64,000 nt of DNA from Enterococcus columbae DSM 7374 = ATCC 51263 (GCF_000406925.1 NZ_KE136349.1:196446-260445); one strand, 5' to 3'; counted from the stretch's first letter, positions 51,045-61,109 are shown. Notes: generated from the letters alone by a model not told the origin. Program-made: numbers and translations.

Positions 51045-52499
51045 ATGAAACAGTCAACTATCAGTTTAAGAAGAAGTGTTATTTTTGGTTTATTAATTGT
51101 TGCCTTTATCCCACTTACTTTTCTAGGTATTTCAAGCTATTTAACCAATTTGTCGATTATACAGCAATTTCAAAAAGAACAGCAAATAAATTATGCTAAA
51201 TCGACACTGAATTTGACGAATGAATTTTTATATGCTAATGAAAAAAAAATCACCCTACTAGCCAATCAATTAAAAATACTTCCAGTATCGAAGATTGATA
51301 GTTATTTAAGCAAACATTTTATTGAAGAAAATAATGATGATGATATAGTTGTAGTTAATGATAAAAATGTTTTTTCATCTAAAACTCTTGCAAAAGAGAA
51401 GCAAAGCTGGCTAATGAAAAACTTTAAAAAAAATCAAGATTTACTAGATAAACAGAAATTTACTATCCAAAAATCACCTTGGCAATCATTGCATCAACCA
51501 ATGTTTGTTATGAGTACCAAAGTTAGACTTCAAGATCAAAATGAAAGATTAATTCAACTTTTCTTTTCTACAGCTAATCTAGAAAAACATGTCGAAGCAC
51601 TTAATAGTGAGTTGGTTGATAAAAAAGCCATTTATTTAACTTCAGGAGAATCTCTTTTTGATCAACAAGCTCCTAAAGAAAAAGAAATGGGCTTAATCAA
51701 TCAAATTGCCACCTATCATCAAAGCAGTGGCACTATTAAAGGCAATAAAAATGATAACTTTGCTAGCATGTATTATCAAAAATCGAATACCTATCCTTTT
51801 TTTGTGATGGCTTATACCAATAAACAAGTGATTAGAAGTATGCTAAGTCAAAAAATTAGTCAATTATTGATTATGATGTCTCTGTCCTTATTGCTAACGA
51901 TAATTTTAGCTTGGTTTATCGCCAAAATCTTCGAAGATAGTCTAAATAAAATAAAAGCGACTTTTTTAGAAGCTAGCCACGGTCAATTTGAGTTGATTAC
52001 TACTGAAAAGAAACGATTTAATTTTTGGGAAATATTTCGTCGACAGTTACGGATTAATGAACAAGTCTATGAAATACGTGAAGTTTCTAGTGCATACCAT
52101 TATATGCTTGCTGAATTTGCTTGTTTCCACAGCGATATCACTAAGCAAATTGACATCTTAAACCAAAGATTCGCAAACTCTCAGAAATTATATTACGAAA
52201 TTAATGATGCGGTGGATGCCTTACTCTACCAAGCTTTTCAGGATAAAACAATTTTGAATCAGCAATCACTTTTAGTGAAGATTGATAATCAAAGCAAAGA
52301 CGAATTAACCAAGGAATTGATTATTCAAAAACAGATTTTAGATGAAATGCAGCAAAACCAAGTGGATTTAGTAAAAAAAATCGAATTCTTACAATTAATC
52401 AAGGATAGCTATACCAAAGAAATGACAACAATTTATGAATCCTTTGTTAGAATGTATATTTCTTTAAATGAATTCAATGATCATCAATTAACAAATTAA
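51045..52499 (+). CDS. Receptor-like membrane protein without signalling domain
   Basis: A 484-residue protein with the front half of a chemoreceptor: membrane segment 1 (about 12-34), an outside region of ~240 residues, membrane segment 2 (about 275-298). The ~185-residue cytoplasmic part is charged and coiled-coil-like, but the conserved chemoreceptor hairpin tip (E-AARAGE) and its heptads are absent. No kinase, EAL/GGDEF or other output domain is recognisable. The frame is intact and has AGGAG 7 bases before the ATG. A perfect sigma-D promoter drives it, so it belongs to the motility regulon. It may be a receptor partner, a decoy or an adaptor. It is followed by a complete receptor. Confidence 0.8.
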   Translation: MKQSTISLRRSVIFGLLIVAFIPLTFLGISSYLTNLSIIQQFQKEQQINYAKSTLNLTNEFLYANEKKITLLANQLKILPVSKIDSYLSKHFIEENNDDDIVVVNDKNVFSSKTLAKEKQSWLMKNFKKNQDLLDKQKFTIQKSPWQSLHQPMFVMSTKVRLQDQNERLIQLFFSTANLEKHVEALNSELVDKKAIYLTSGESLFDQQAPKEKEMGLINQIATYHQSSGTIKGNKNDNFASMYYQKSNTYPFFVMAYTNKQVIRSMLSQKISQLLIMMSLSLLLTIILAWFIAKIFEDSLNKIKATFLEASHGQFELITTEKKRFNFWEIFRRQLRINEQVYEIREVSSAYHYMLAEFACFHSDITKQIDILNQRFANSQKLYYEINDAVDALLYQAFQDKTILNQQSLLVKIDNQSKDELTKELIIQKQILDEMQQNQVDLVKKIEFLQLIKDSYTKEMTTIYESFVRMYISLNEFNDHQLTN

Positions 52500-52529
52500 T
52501 TTTTAAGTATTTTATCAATGATCGAATAT

Positions 52530-52555
52530 TAAAAAAAGCTAAAAACAACCGATTT
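52530..52555 (+). promoter_or_regulatory. Sigma-D promoter of the second receptor gene
   Basis: TAAA (52530-52533), exactly 15 bases, CCGATTT (52549-52555). The -10 lies in the 5' arm of the terminator of the upstream gene, and transcription would start within or just after the loop, so the new mRNA does not contain the hairpin. Confidence 0.65.
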
Positions 52556-52573
52556 GAAAAATTGGTTGTTTTT
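52541..52573 (+). terminator. Terminator of the receptor-like gene
   Basis: AAAAACAACCGATT and AATTGGTTGTTTTT pair with one mismatch, followed by a long T tract. It lies 41 bases after the stop codon. Confidence 0.8.
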
Positions 52574-52603
52574 TTATTTTTTAGAAAGGAAGTCCTCATC
52601 ATT

Positions 52604-54631
52604 ATGGTAAAAATCAATTTAAAGTCCATTTTAATCAGTGGATTTATCGGTACAGCTTTAGTACCAACTATTGCTTTAACAGCCTTTAGTACCATTAATT
52701 CGGCATCATCCATTCGTTCAACCCAGTTAGAAATCCAAAAAAGCAGTAGTCATGCCGTTATTACCACTAGAGATAATGTGCAAAACGGCATTAAAAGCAC
52801 CTTAAATGCGATTATGCAATCTGTGAAAGAAAATCCTGACGAGTCCACAGAAAATCTACTACGGAATTTTAACGAAGTAACCACTGGGAATAATAGTATT
52901 TTAACGCTAGGTTTTTACCAGCAAGCTACGCAACGCTATGTGACTACTACGCCTGTACCAGATGGATTCCAAGCTGAAACCCGGCCTTGGTATAACGCAG
53001 CTATCGCTAAAGCAGATACCATTGTTTGGTCAGAACCCTATCAAGATGCAGGCACAAAAGAATATCTCACCACCGCCTCATTGGCGACCAAGGATGCTCA
53101 AGGCAACTGGTTAGTCCTGTGTGTTGATGTTTCCTATCATGATGTGCAAAACATCGTTAATGCGCTAAGTGCAAACAATAGTGGCGAACTTTCTGTCGTT
53201 GCGAATAATGGGATTGTTATTGCTGATTCTAAAAAAGCAAATGTGGGCAAGCCTTATAAAGAAAAAGAACTCTTTAAAAATATTGTCCAAAACGGTAAAA
53301 ATCAAGAAACCATTAAAGTAAAGAGTAAATCAATTGATACCGCCTTTTATGAAGCAGGTAATCGAGAGGCCAATACCTTTGTGGTGGCTACAACAAGTCC
53401 TCAAACCATTAAGCAAGAACGAAATGAACAGCTACTATTTGCCTTACTATTAGCAGTGATTGTATTAGCGGTGGTTATTTCATATTCTAGTATGATTATT
53501 GGCTATCTAATTAGTATCATTAATTACTTTGATGATGCCTTCGATCGCTTTGCTAAAGGAAAATTAAAGAAAATTGAAACGGTCTTTAAAGATAAGGGAT
53601 TCTTCAATAGACGTTCAGCTAAATTTATGCAAGCGAACGAAAAAGGAAATGAATTTCAGGTGCTAGCCTATAAATATGACCAAATGGTGGATTCAGTAGG
53701 ACATTTACTACATCAAGTTAAAGATCAAGCGAATGAAGTTGCTGGTCAATCAGATGCCTTAGTTGAATTGTCCAAACAATCAACCCAAGCAACTGAAGAA
53801 GTAGCTGACACGATTACCGGTATTGCTCAAGTGACTGGCTCACAGGCTCAAGATACTGAAAATAGTGTTAGCCAAATGAATCAATTATCTGATATTGTCC
53901 GCTCATTAACCGAAAGTGTTGAGACCATGAGTCATCAATCTACCGAAACAACCCGTGTAAATGAGCAAAGTATGGAGATAATGAATCATGTTCAACTAAG
54001 TTGGCAAAATGAAATGCAACAAATGCAAGAATTGGTTAATAGTATGGAAAAAATGGATCAAAGTATCCAAGAAATTACCTCGATTATCCAGGTAATTAAT
54101 GAAATTTCTTATCAAACCAATCTGTTAGCCTTAAATGCTTCTATCGAGGCAGCTAGAGCAGGGGAATCTGGTAAAGGCTTTGCTGTTGTGGCTACCGAAG
54201 TTCGTAAGCTAGCTGAACAAAGTAAAGAATCAACTAAAGAAATTGAAACAATTATTCAACAAATTCAAATGCAATCAAATGATATGGTTGAAAAAACGAT
54301 TCAATCTGTTCAAGGTGGCGAAAGTCAGACCCAATTAATTGATCAAGCAATTGCTTCTTCTCAAGAAGTCTTTAATAGCAATCAACAATTGGTTCACCAT
54401 ATCGACCAAATTGAACAGGCTTCTAACATTTTAGTTCGCATTCAAAAAGTGGTTCTAGAAAATCTCGAAACAATCTCAGCTTCCACTCAAGAAAATGCAG
54501 CAGGTACCCAAGAAGTATCCGCCAATGCTGAAGAAGTTTTGGCAACTATGGAAGAATTCACCAATAGTGTGGCAAGTTTACAAAATGTTGCAAGTACTTT
54601 GCGTGAAGAGATTAATTATTTCGATATTTAA
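52604..54631 (+). CDS. Methyl-accepting chemotaxis protein with dCache-type sensor
   Basis: A 675-residue chemoreceptor. Membrane segment 1 (about 8-30) and segment 2 (about 280-310) flank a dCache_1-type sensor; the segment [20 protein letters not shown] with the later [11 protein letters not shown] is typical for amino acid or small-acid sensing. A HAMP-like region and the signalling domain follow, with the invariant tip [20 protein letters not shown]. There is no C-terminal NWETF-type pentapeptide. The start is the ATG at 52604; the upstream in-frame extension has no ribosome site and overlaps the promoter. It has its own sigma-D promoter and terminator. Confidence 0.93.
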   Translation: MVKINLKSILISGFIGTALVPTIALTAFSTINSASSIRSTQLEIQKSSSHAVITTRDNVQNGIKSTLNAIMQSVKENPDESTENLLRNFNEVTTGNNSILTLGFYQQATQRYVTTTPVPDGFQAETRPWYNAAIAKADTIVWSEPYQDAGTKEYLTTASLATKDAQGNWLVLCVDVSYHDVQNIVNALSANNSGELSVVANNGIVIADSKKANVGKPYKEKELFKNIVQNGKNQETIKVKSKSIDTAFYEAGNREANTFVVATTSPQTIKQERNEQLLFALLLAVIVLAVVISYSSMIIGYLISIINYFDDAFDRFAKGKLKKIETVFKDKGFFNRRSAKFMQANEKGNEFQVLAYKYDQMVDSVGHLLHQVKDQANEVAGQSDALVELSKQSTQATEEVADTITGIAQVTGSQAQDTENSVSQMNQLSDIVRSLTESVETMSHQSTETTRVNEQSMEIMNHVQLSWQNEMQQMQELVNSMEKMDQSIQEITSIIQVINEISYQTNLLALNASIEAARAGESGKGFAVVATEVRKLAEQSKESTKEIETIIQQIQMQSNDMVEKTIQSVQGGESQTQLIDQAIASSQEVFNSNQQLVHHIDQIEQASNILVRIQKVVLENLETISASTQENAAGTQEVSANAEEVLATMEEFTNSVASLQNVASTLREEINYFDI

Positions 54632-54703
54632 CTAGCCAGCTATCCAGCAGGAATGTTAGAATGAAATTGTAAAAACATGATATTTACCTATCGTGTTTAA
54701 AAT

Positions 54704-54752
54704 AAAAGAGAGAGCATACTGTTCCCCCCATTTCACAGTATGCTCTCTTTTT
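54704..54752 (+). terminator. Terminator of the dCache receptor gene
   Basis: AAAGAGAGAGCATACTGT and ACAGTATGCTCTCTTT form a long stem, followed by TTTTTT on the plus strand. Confidence 0.85.
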
Positions 54753-54760
54753 TTTATTTA

Positions 54761-54803
54761 AAAAAGACAGGTACCTGCTTTAACAACACCTACCTGTCTT
54801 TTT
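54761..54803 (-). terminator. Terminator of metY
   Basis: AAAAAGACAGGTA (54761-54773) and TACCTGTCTTTTT (54791-54803) pair perfectly. It stands 28 bases after the metY stop on the minus strand. Confidence 0.8.
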
Positions 54804-54831
54804 CTACTATAAATATACTTAAAAAATATAC

Positions 54832-56103
54832 TTAAATTTGCTCTAAAGCTTGCGCTAAATCTTCAATTAAATCATCCACATTTTCAATTCCCACTGAAAT
54901 ACGAATCGTTTCTGGGCGAATACCTGCAGCAATTAGCTCTTCTTCATTTAACTGTGAATGAGTCGTTGATGCTGGATGGATGATTAATGATTTAGCATCG
55001 CCCACATTAGCTAGCAAGGAGAAAATTTCCGTAGAGCCACATAATTTTTGACTGGCTTGCGCTCCTGCCTTTAAGCCAAATGAAAAGACCGAGCTAACCC
55101 CTTTTGGAAAATATTTTTGGGCTAAATCATAATAAGGACTATCCTTTAAGGTAGGATAATGCACCCATGCTACTTTTTCATGGTTCGCCAAGTATTCAGC
55201 TACCTTTTGTGCATTTTCAACGTGACGTTCCATCCGTAAAGATAACGTCTCAATCCCCAAAAGCAAGGTCCATGCATTAAATGGTGAAATCGCTGCGCCA
55301 AGATCACGTAAAAGAATGGTTCTTGCACGCGTAATATAGGCCGCCTTTCCTGCTGCTTGTACCCATGACACTCCATGATAGCTAGGATCTGGCTCAACTA
55401 ATTTAGCAAATTTACCATTCGTCCAATCAAAATTACCCGAATCAACAATCGCACCACCTAAAGAGACACCATGACCGCCTAAGTATTTAGTCGTTGAATA
55501 AACAACAATATCTGCTCCATGTTCAAACGGTCTAAATAAATAAGGTGTGGCAAAAGTGTTATCAACAATCACCGGAATGCCTGCCTCATGGGCAATTTTG
55601 GCAATTTCAGCTAGATCAACAATATTGATGTCTGGATTGCCTAAAGATTCAACAAACACGGCCTTTGTATTATCTTGAATGGCCGCTTTAAGTTCAGCTA
55701 AGTTTTCGGCATTGACAAAGGTCGTTTGAATGCCAAATTCTGGTAAAGTATTCGCTAGTAAATTATAAGTTCCACCATATAAAGTGCTGGCCGCCACTAC
55801 ATGATCCCCACTGCTTGCGATATTTTGAATCGCATAGGCTATAGCAGATGAGCCCGAAGCCGTCGCTAAAGCACCGACACCACCTTCTAGTAGAGCTAAA
55901 CGTTCTTCTAAAACAGCTGTTGTCGGATTGGTAATCCGCGTATAGATATTGCCTCCTTCTTGTAAAGCAAAGCGAGCGGCTGCCTGTTCAGCATTTTCAA
56001 AAACATATGAAGTCGTTTGATAAATTGGTACGGCACGACTACCGGTTTCTTTATCAACCGTTTGACCACCATGTAACTGTAATGTCTCAAATCTTTTAAC
56101 CAT
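54832..56103 (-). CDS. metY: O-acetylhomoserine sulfhydrylase
   Basis: A 423-residue PLP enzyme of the Cys/Met metabolism family. The cofactor-binding motif with Schiff-base Lys206 is [13 protein letters not shown], and the N-terminus reads [33 protein letters not shown] and [11 protein letters not shown] are also typical. Overall length (over 420) separates it from the shorter MetB/MetC. It makes homocysteine from O-acetylhomoserine and sulfide. GGAGG lies 7 bases before the ATG ending at 56103; the frame extends upstream without a better site. It is monocistronic. Confidence 0.92.
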   Translation of the reverse strand: MVKRFETLQLHGGQTVDKETGSRAVPIYQTTSYVFENAEQAAARFALQEGGNIYTRITNPTTAVLEERLALLEGGVGALATASGSSAIAYAIQNIASSGDHVVAASTLYGGTYNLLANTLPEFGIQTTFVNAENLAELKAAIQDNTKAVFVESLGNPDINIVDLAEIAKIAHEAGIPVIVDNTFATPYLFRPFEHGADIVVYSTTKYLGGHGVSLGGAIVDSGNFDWTNGKFAKLVEPDPSYHGVSWVQAAGKAAYITRARTILLRDLGAAISPFNAWTLLLGIETLSLRMERHVENAQKVAEYLANHEKVAWVHYPTLKDSPYYDLAQKYFPKGVSSVFSFGLKAGAQASQKLCGSTEIFSLLANVGDAKSLIIHPASTTHSQLNEEELIAAGIRPETIRISVGIENVDDLIEDLAQALEQI

Positions 56104-56229
56104 CTTCATTCCTCCAATTTCCGCTAATTTCATCATGAAAATAAAATGAGAATTTGGTTAAATCATAGCACATTTCTTTAAACTGTCAATCTAGATTTCG
56201 CTTTGATAGAAAAATGCTATCGCAGTTAG

Positions 56230-56341
56230 TATCTAGCAGGTAGCCATTCGTCAAATAAGGTCGTCTGAAAAAAATTTGTTCTTGTTTACAATTTTCCCAG
56301 ACGACTGCTTATTTGCTCGTGGCTGATCAACCTGCTAGATA
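56230..56341. repeat. Palindromic repeat element, unit 1 of the second pair
   Basis: A ~112-base imperfect palindrome: left arm TATCTAGCAGGT, CGTCAAATAAGG, CGTCTG; right arm CAGACGAC, CTTATTTGCTCG, CCTGCTAGATA. It shares CGTCAAATAAG and CTTATTTGCTCG with the elements near 1.7 kb. The rest of the 56104-56476 gap holds only this pair and the metY promoter region. Confidence 0.75.
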
Positions 56342-56357
56342 TCCCTTGTGCAGTCAG

Positions 56358-56471
56358 TATCTAGCAGCTAACTACTCATAAAATAAGTCGGTTTGTCAGA
56401 AAATCTTTAAAGATAGGGATTTTTTGCTCAACCGAAGCTTATTTTCTCGTAGTTGATCAACCTGCTAGATA
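56358..56471. repeat. Palindromic repeat element, unit 2 of the second pair
   Basis: It has the same outer arms TATCTAGCAGCT and CCTGCTAGATA as unit 1, with a diverged inner stem (AAATAAGTCGGTT with AACCGAAGCTTATTTTCTCG). The prefix GCAGT(T/C)AGTATCTAGCAG recurs 128 bases apart, so the pair is a tandem duplication. Confidence 0.75.
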
Positions 56472-56476
56472 TCCCT

Positions 56477-57184
56477 TTATTTTTCTTGAGAGCTGGCTTG
56501 GATAAATTGTTTAAATAACTGTTGGCTACTTTTAGCATCTTTCATATGCTCTGGATGCCATTGGACTGCTAAGACGTATTTTTTCTTAGGGGCATAGGCA
56601 GCCTCGATTAGACCATCTGGACTATAAGCCATCGCTTGTAAATCACTAGCTAGCTGATCAATCGCTTGATGGTGTCGGCTATTGACCCCTAATTTTTCTT
56701 GTTGAAACAATCTTGCCAAAGGACTATCCTCAACTAGCTGGACCTCGTGCGCTACAGCATCAAAAGGTGGTTGCATGCTATGTTTAATTGACGATGAAAT
56801 TTGGCTAGGCAAATCCTGATATAAGCTACCGCCTAAATAAACATTTAAAAACTGTAACCCTCGACAGATTCCCAAGATTGGTCGATTTTCTTGATAGAAG
56901 ATATCTAAAAGTAATTGCTCCATCTCATCTCTTAATGGACAAGTCGTTTGACATTGCGCTAGTTTTGCTTGCTGATAACGTGCAGGTTCGATATCATGAC
57001 CACCAGTTAACAATAGCCCATCCAGTCTTTGGGCTAATTGGGTAATCGTTGTTTTCTGGCTAGTTAACGGAAGCATCACCGGCAGACCTCCAGCTTCTTC
57101 AATCGCCTGCATATATTCTGGTAACATCCAATAGCTGTTTAATTTTTCATCATATAATGGAACTAGGCCAATCATTGGTCGCAT
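56477..57184 (-). CDS. Class I glutamine amidotransferase-like hydrolase (PuuD type)
   Basis: A 235-residue peptidase C26 protein. The nucleophile Cys107 is in LGICRGLQFLN, the catalytic His in VQWHPEHM near residue 217, and LLLTGGHDIEP is the glycine strip. The form resembles gamma-glutamyl-GABA hydrolase PuuD and its relatives, which hydrolyse gamma-glutamyl compounds. No polyamine genes are nearby, so the substrate is open. It starts about 9 bases after GGGGTG. Confidence 0.85.
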   Translation of the reverse strand: MRPMIGLVPLYDEKLNSYWMLPEYMQAIEEAGGLPVMLPLTSQKTTITQLAQRLDGLLLTGGHDIEPARYQQAKLAQCQTTCPLRDEMEQLLLDIFYQENRPILGICRGLQFLNVYLGGSLYQDLPSQISSSIKHSMQPPFDAVAHEVQLVEDSPLARLFQQEKLGVNSRHHQAIDQLASDLQAMAYSPDGLIEAAYAPKKKYVLAVQWHPEHMKDAKSSQQLFKQFIQASSQEK

Positions 57185-57250
57185 CTAGCATCACCCCAAA
57201 GTAAAATTTTTAATTATTCTACCTTAAGCCATCACTTTTGTCTATGCCTT

Positions 57251-58765
57251 TTAATGCGCCATCATTTCCTGAGCAATTTCGTGACTAGAAAGCTTGGTTG
57301 GATAATAGGTTGGCCAATTTTCTAATTCATTTAATAAATCCTCTTGAGAAGAATTGCCAAAATAAATATGGAAATGTCCTGCTTTTTGTGGCGCTATCGC
57401 ATGGTCGCTGAATTGTAAATATTTAAAAGCTGAGCTATTAAGATCGGTTGACTCAAACATAAAGCGGACTCCTCGATTCCCTGCTGCATAGTTTAAAATC
57501 TTAGAGCCGACATAACGGTAGCTAGCACTAGCCTTTGTGCCATTATCAAAGTAAAAGGTAAACGTATCGCCTTTAATATCAATTTGCTTCACATCAGTTT
57601 TATAACCAATCTCATAATAATTTTTATATTCTTCTTCCGTCATTTTCGGATTTAATTTGGCTTTATAATGAAAGACTTGATCTAACTTGCCCTTTTGCAA
57701 TAATGGATAGACTGATTGCCAGCTACCTTGCCAATCCTTTAAGCTACGATCTTTCACTTGATCATCTGAAAAATAGCCATTATAAACAGTCTTTTCTTTT
57801 TCAACAGTTAGTGCTTTTTGATTTGTTGGCGTAACACTGCCCGCTTTTACTAAAGCAGCTAGATTGTCCTGCATGACACTTAGATAATTTTTACCATCTT
57901 TGATTTGTTCTTTAGTCAAACCTTCTAAAGGATTTAACACGGCTAAATCCACCTTGGCCTCATCTGCTAAAGTACGTGCAATCTTATCTTGTGCATTCTC
58001 TTCAAAAAATACCGTTTGAATAGACAGTTCTTTAACTAACTCTTTCAATTCAGCAATTTTACTTGGACTCGGTTCTTCTTCTGGACTCAATCCCGCAATC
58101 GGTACTTGTTTAAGACCATATTCGACGGCTAAATAGTTAAACGCACTGTGCTGAGTCACAAAATATTTTTGCGGTAATTGGCTAAGCTTTGTTTGGTAGG
58201 CTTGATCTAATTTGGCTAATTTTGCCAAATATTTTTGCGTATTTTTTTCAAAAGTTGCTTTATATTTAGGATATTGTTGGCTTAATTGTTTATTAATGCT
58301 TTTGACTTGTTGCATTGCTAAAGAAGGGGCTAACCACACATGAGGATCAAATTCATGATGATGTCCGTCATCCGCATGCTCATGATCATGTTCTTCTTCT
58401 CCACCAGGCAATAAGACCATTTCCTTTGTCGATTGAACAAATTGTACCTTGCTATTTTTTAAGCTTTTTTCTGTTTTAGGTACCCAGGTTTCCATATTGG
58501 GATCATCATAAACTAGGCTATCTGCAGATTGAATTTTGGCAACATCTTTTGCTGATGGTTCAAAATCATGTGGTTCCGTTCCAGCTGGAATCATTAATTC
58601 GACTTGAGCCTTGTCACCAACAATCTCTTTGGTGAATTCATAGATAGGATAAATCGTTGTAATAATAGTCGGTTTCTCACTTTTTGCTTGGTTTTGTTGC
58701 GATTGACAACCAGCCACGATTAAACTTAAGGCTGCCACACTCAATAACAATAATTTTTTCTTCAT
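57251..58765 (-). CDS. adcA: Zinc-binding lipoprotein AdcA with C-terminal ZinT domain
   Basis: A 504-residue lipoprotein. The lipobox is LIVAGC (Cys near 20). The N-terminal ZnuA-like domain holds a His/Asp/Glu-rich loop (EEHDHEHADDGHHHEFDPHVW region, about 123-145) and zinc-ligand segments TQHSAFNYLAVEY and LSPEEEPSPSKIAEL. From about residue 325 a ZinT domain follows (DWQGSWQSVYPLLQKGKLDQ, then AGHFHIYFG). This fusion is typical of streptococci and enterococci. It captures zinc for an ABC importer whose permease and ATPase are not next to it. A Zur-like box overlaps its promoter. Confidence 0.94.
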   Translation of the reverse strand: MKKKLLLLSVAALSLIVAGCQSQQNQAKSEKPTIITTIYPIYEFTKEIVGDKAQVELMIPAGTEPHDFEPSAKDVAKIQSADSLVYDDPNMETWVPKTEKSLKNSKVQFVQSTKEMVLLPGGEEEHDHEHADDGHHHEFDPHVWLAPSLAMQQVKSINKQLSQQYPKYKATFEKNTQKYLAKLAKLDQAYQTKLSQLPQKYFVTQHSAFNYLAVEYGLKQVPIAGLSPEEEPSPSKIAELKELVKELSIQTVFFEENAQDKIARTLADEAKVDLAVLNPLEGLTKEQIKDGKNYLSVMQDNLAALVKAGSVTPTNQKALTVEKEKTVYNGYFSDDQVKDRSLKDWQGSWQSVYPLLQKGKLDQVFHYKAKLNPKMTEEEYKNYYEIGYKTDVKQIDIKGDTFTFYFDNGTKASASYRYVGSKILNYAAGNRGVRFMFESTDLNSSAFKYLQFSDHAIAPQKAGHFHIYFGNSSQEDLLNELENWPTYYPTKLSSHEIAQEMMAH

Positions 58766-58779
58766 CTTCGCTCTCCTTT

Positions 58780-58800
58780 AAACCGTAATGTTTACGATTT
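58780..58800 (-). promoter_or_regulatory. Zur-box-like operator of adcA
   Basis: On the minus strand AAATCGTAAACATTACGGTT plus one T closely matches the Bacillus Zur box AAATCGTAATNATTACGATTT. It lies between the -10 and the start codon, at the predicted start of transcription. Confidence 0.7.
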
Positions 58801-58803
58801 AAA

Positions 58804-58832
58804 AATTTAACATAGTTTCTTGCTACTGTCAA
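58804..58832 (-). promoter_or_regulatory. Promoter of adcA
   Basis: On the minus strand TTGACA (58827-58832), exactly 17 bases, TAAATT (58804-58809). A strong vegetative promoter that runs into the Zur-like box. Confidence 0.7.
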
Positions 58833-58848
58833 CTAACAAAATAAAAAA

Positions 58849-58884
58849 AGTTGACTTATCCTAAAATTAAGAAAAAGTCAACTT
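58849..58884 (-). terminator. Terminator of the apbE-prenyltransferase unit
   Basis: AAGTTGACT and AGTCAACTT pair, with TTTTTTTATTTTG next on the minus strand, 10 bases after the stop of the prenyltransferase gene. Confidence 0.8.
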
Positions 58885-58894
58885 CTTTAAATAA

Positions 58895-59839
58895 TTAAAG
58901 CAGCCAGCCGATGAAGAGTGCTAATGCATAGGCTGAATTAAAGATAATTAAATTTTTTATTGATAGGCCAAAGGTTTCACGTTTAACCTGCTTTTTGTGA
59001 AAGATCCGTAAATTTTTACGAATCAAAGGAAAGGTAAATAACACCAATAAAATACTCCAATGATAAATTTTAAATAGCCAACCAATCAAAATCACTAAAT
59101 AGCAAGCTAACATTAAAAACCGAAAAAGCAGCAAACCGTTTTTTCGGCCAATATAATACGGCAAGGTGTAGCGATGATTGTCAATATCTTGATCTAAATC
59201 ACATAAATTATTAGCTAGCATAATATTGGCAATGGTAAAAATCATCGGCAATGAAGCCCAAATAACCGCTACGACTGCCCAAATATTGCCATTTAAAATA
59301 AATAAACCTTTGGACCAATCAATCGTTAGATACAAAACTTTTTGTTGGAAAATATTGATATAAATAACCATTGCAAAAATACCTAAGCCCATGGTCACCC
59401 CACTAAACAACTCGCCTAAAGGCATTCGTGAAAGAGGTACTGGCCCAAAAGTATAAAATACACCAATGAAACAGCAGACACACCCCATCACCAATAATAG
59501 CCAACCGGTTTGATATGATAAAAAGCACCCTACAACAAAGGCGATACCGATCAAAGTAAAAATAATCTTCTGGACTAAACCTTCTGCAATCTGGGCACGA
59601 CCAACAATGTTTTCGTGATACTTATATTGATTCGATTTAGCCTTGACAAAATCCATATAATTATTAATCGTCGTGGTAGCCATATCAAAGGCTAGCATGC
59701 CGATGAAAAAAATAAACGTATATCCCCAATTCACATGATGAAAATAACTCAAGCTAAATAAAACACCGATTAAAAAAGGGAAAAAACTCGCTAATTTCGT
59801 CCGAATTTCTACTAAGTCTAAAAAGGTTTTAATTGTCAT
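58895..59839 (-). CDS. UbiA-family prenyltransferase (demethylmenaquinone pathway)
   Basis: A 314-residue membrane protein with about 8-9 helices and both aspartate motifs of the UbiA family: NNYMDFVKAK (about residue 62) and NNLCDLDQDIDNH (about 208). It resembles MenA-like enzymes that attach a polyprenyl chain to dihydroxynaphthoate. Together with apbE, the FMN lipoprotein and NDH-2 it matches the dmkA gene of the EET locus, whose special quinone is separate from the respiratory one. It follows apbE by 21 bases. The start may be either of two adjacent ATGs. Confidence 0.88.
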   Translation of the reverse strand: MTIKTFLDLVEIRTKLASFFPFLIGVLFSLSYFHHVNWGYTFIFFIGMLAFDMATTTINNYMDFVKAKSNQYKYHENIVGRAQIAEGLVQKIIFTLIGIAFVVGCFLSYQTGWLLLVMGCVCCFIGVFYTFGPVPLSRMPLGELFSGVTMGLGIFAMVIYINIFQQKVLYLTIDWSKGLFILNGNIWAVVAVIWASLPMIFTIANIMLANNLCDLDQDIDNHRYTLPYYIGRKNGLLLFRFLMLACYLVILIGWLFKIYHWSILLVLFTFPLIRKNLRIFHKKQVKRETFGLSIKNLIIFNSAYALALFIGWLL

Positions 59840-59860
59840 CATGCTCCTACTTTCTGTTCA

Positions 59861-60925
59861 TTATTTTAACTCAGATTTTTTCCCCATCTGATAGCCTGAA
59901 TCTGGATTTAAATCAAAATCATGGATGCCTTTACTTAAATAGATTTTATCCTCTTTGGTTACAAAGATGGCTTCGACATTTTTTTGTTGATTCACAAAGG
60001 CCAATCCGTCTTTGACTCCCATTGAAAAAACAGCGGTTGATAACCCATCACCATCGATTGAATAATTAGTAATAATGGTAACGCCCGCGATATCATTATC
60101 AAATGGATAGCCCGTCTTTGGATTAAATAGATGATGATATTTCACGCCATCTACTTCTAAAAAGCGCTCATAAATCCCCGAAGTCACTAGTGTTTGATTG
60201 GTAGCTGGTACTGAGCCAACTGTTACATTTCTAGCTTGATTTGGATCTTGAATGCCCACAGTCCAAGGCGTATTTTTGCCACGTGGACTATGACCTAAAA
60301 CATACACATTTCCCCCTAAATCAACAATAGCTGTTGTAACCTTATGTTTTTTTAACACCTTGACCACTTCATCGGCAATAAAGCCCTTAGCAATTGCCCC
60401 AAAATCTAAAGCCATCCCTTTTTCTTCTAGGTAGATGGTCTGCTCCTTATCATCAAGCTTCACCTTTTTATAATCGACCAATTTTAATGCAGCATCAATT
60501 TCAGCCTGACTAGGCTTCCTAGCATCTGGAAAACCAATATGCCATAACTGCGTAATTGGGCCAATTGCCATATCAAAGCCACCATTGGATTCTTGGCTAA
60601 TTTGATAAGCCTTTTTAGCTAAACGATAGACATCTTTACTCACCTTCACTGGTTTAACGCCGGCATTTGCATTCACTTCATCAACCTCTGAGCCTTCTTG
60701 GTTGACTGTGATTTTATCACCCAGCTCTTTCACCTTAGCAAAAGCCGGCTGTAATACATCAGATTTACCATCATCATATATTCGAATATTGACATAGGTA
60801 CCTAATAAAAACTGATTATCCGAATATGGACTTTCGTTAATTTTTACACTCTTAGCAGTAGATTGACAACCAGCTAACACCAATAAGCTAGAAATTGTTA
60901 AAATTAACGTCATGAATTTTTTCAT
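59861..60925 (-). CDS. apbE: FAD:protein FMN transferase (ApbE)
   Basis: A 354-residue lipoprotein: signal peptide and lipobox LLVLAGC (Cys20). ApbE core motifs are visible: MALDFGAIAKGFIADEVV, VDLGGNVYVLG, YHHLFNPKTGYPF, and SIDGDGLSTAVFSMG with the metal-binding aspartate. It transfers FMN from FAD to a threonine in FMN-binding domains outside the membrane. Its probable target is the double FMN-binding lipoprotein directly upstream. A terminator between them (61013-61054) suggests partly separate expression. Confidence 0.94.
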   Translation of the reverse strand: MKKFMTLILTISSLLVLAGCQSTAKSVKINESPYSDNQFLLGTYVNIRIYDDGKSDVLQPAFAKVKELGDKITVNQEGSEVDEVNANAGVKPVKVSKDVYRLAKKAYQISQESNGGFDMAIGPITQLWHIGFPDARKPSQAEIDAALKLVDYKKVKLDDKEQTIYLEEKGMALDFGAIAKGFIADEVVKVLKKHKVTTAIVDLGGNVYVLGHSPRGKNTPWTVGIQDPNQARNVTVGSVPATNQTLVTSGIYERFLEVDGVKYHHLFNPKTGYPFDNDIAGVTIITNYSIDGDGLSTAVFSMGVKDGLAFVNQQKNVEAIFVTKEDKIYLSKGIHDFDLNPDSGYQMGKKSELK

Positions 60926-61012
60926 TACTTCCCTCCAAGAATCTAGTTTGATTTTTTCTTAGTTTAAAATAGCAAAATTTTCCACATAAATAAATACAAA
61001 TAGAATAAATAA

Positions 61013-61054
61013 GGCGAAAAAACCGAAATAAATAGTTATCTCGATTTATTCGCC
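61013..61054 (-). terminator. Terminator after the FMN-binding lipoprotein gene
   Basis: GGCGAAAAAACCGAAATAA and TTATCTCGATTTATTCGCC pair with a few mismatches, followed by TTATTTATTC on the minus strand. Confidence 0.75.
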
Positions 61055-61109
61055 TAGAAAATTTAAGTTAAGATTAAGCTTGATTCATTAAACTCATCAA
61101 TAAGCTAGC

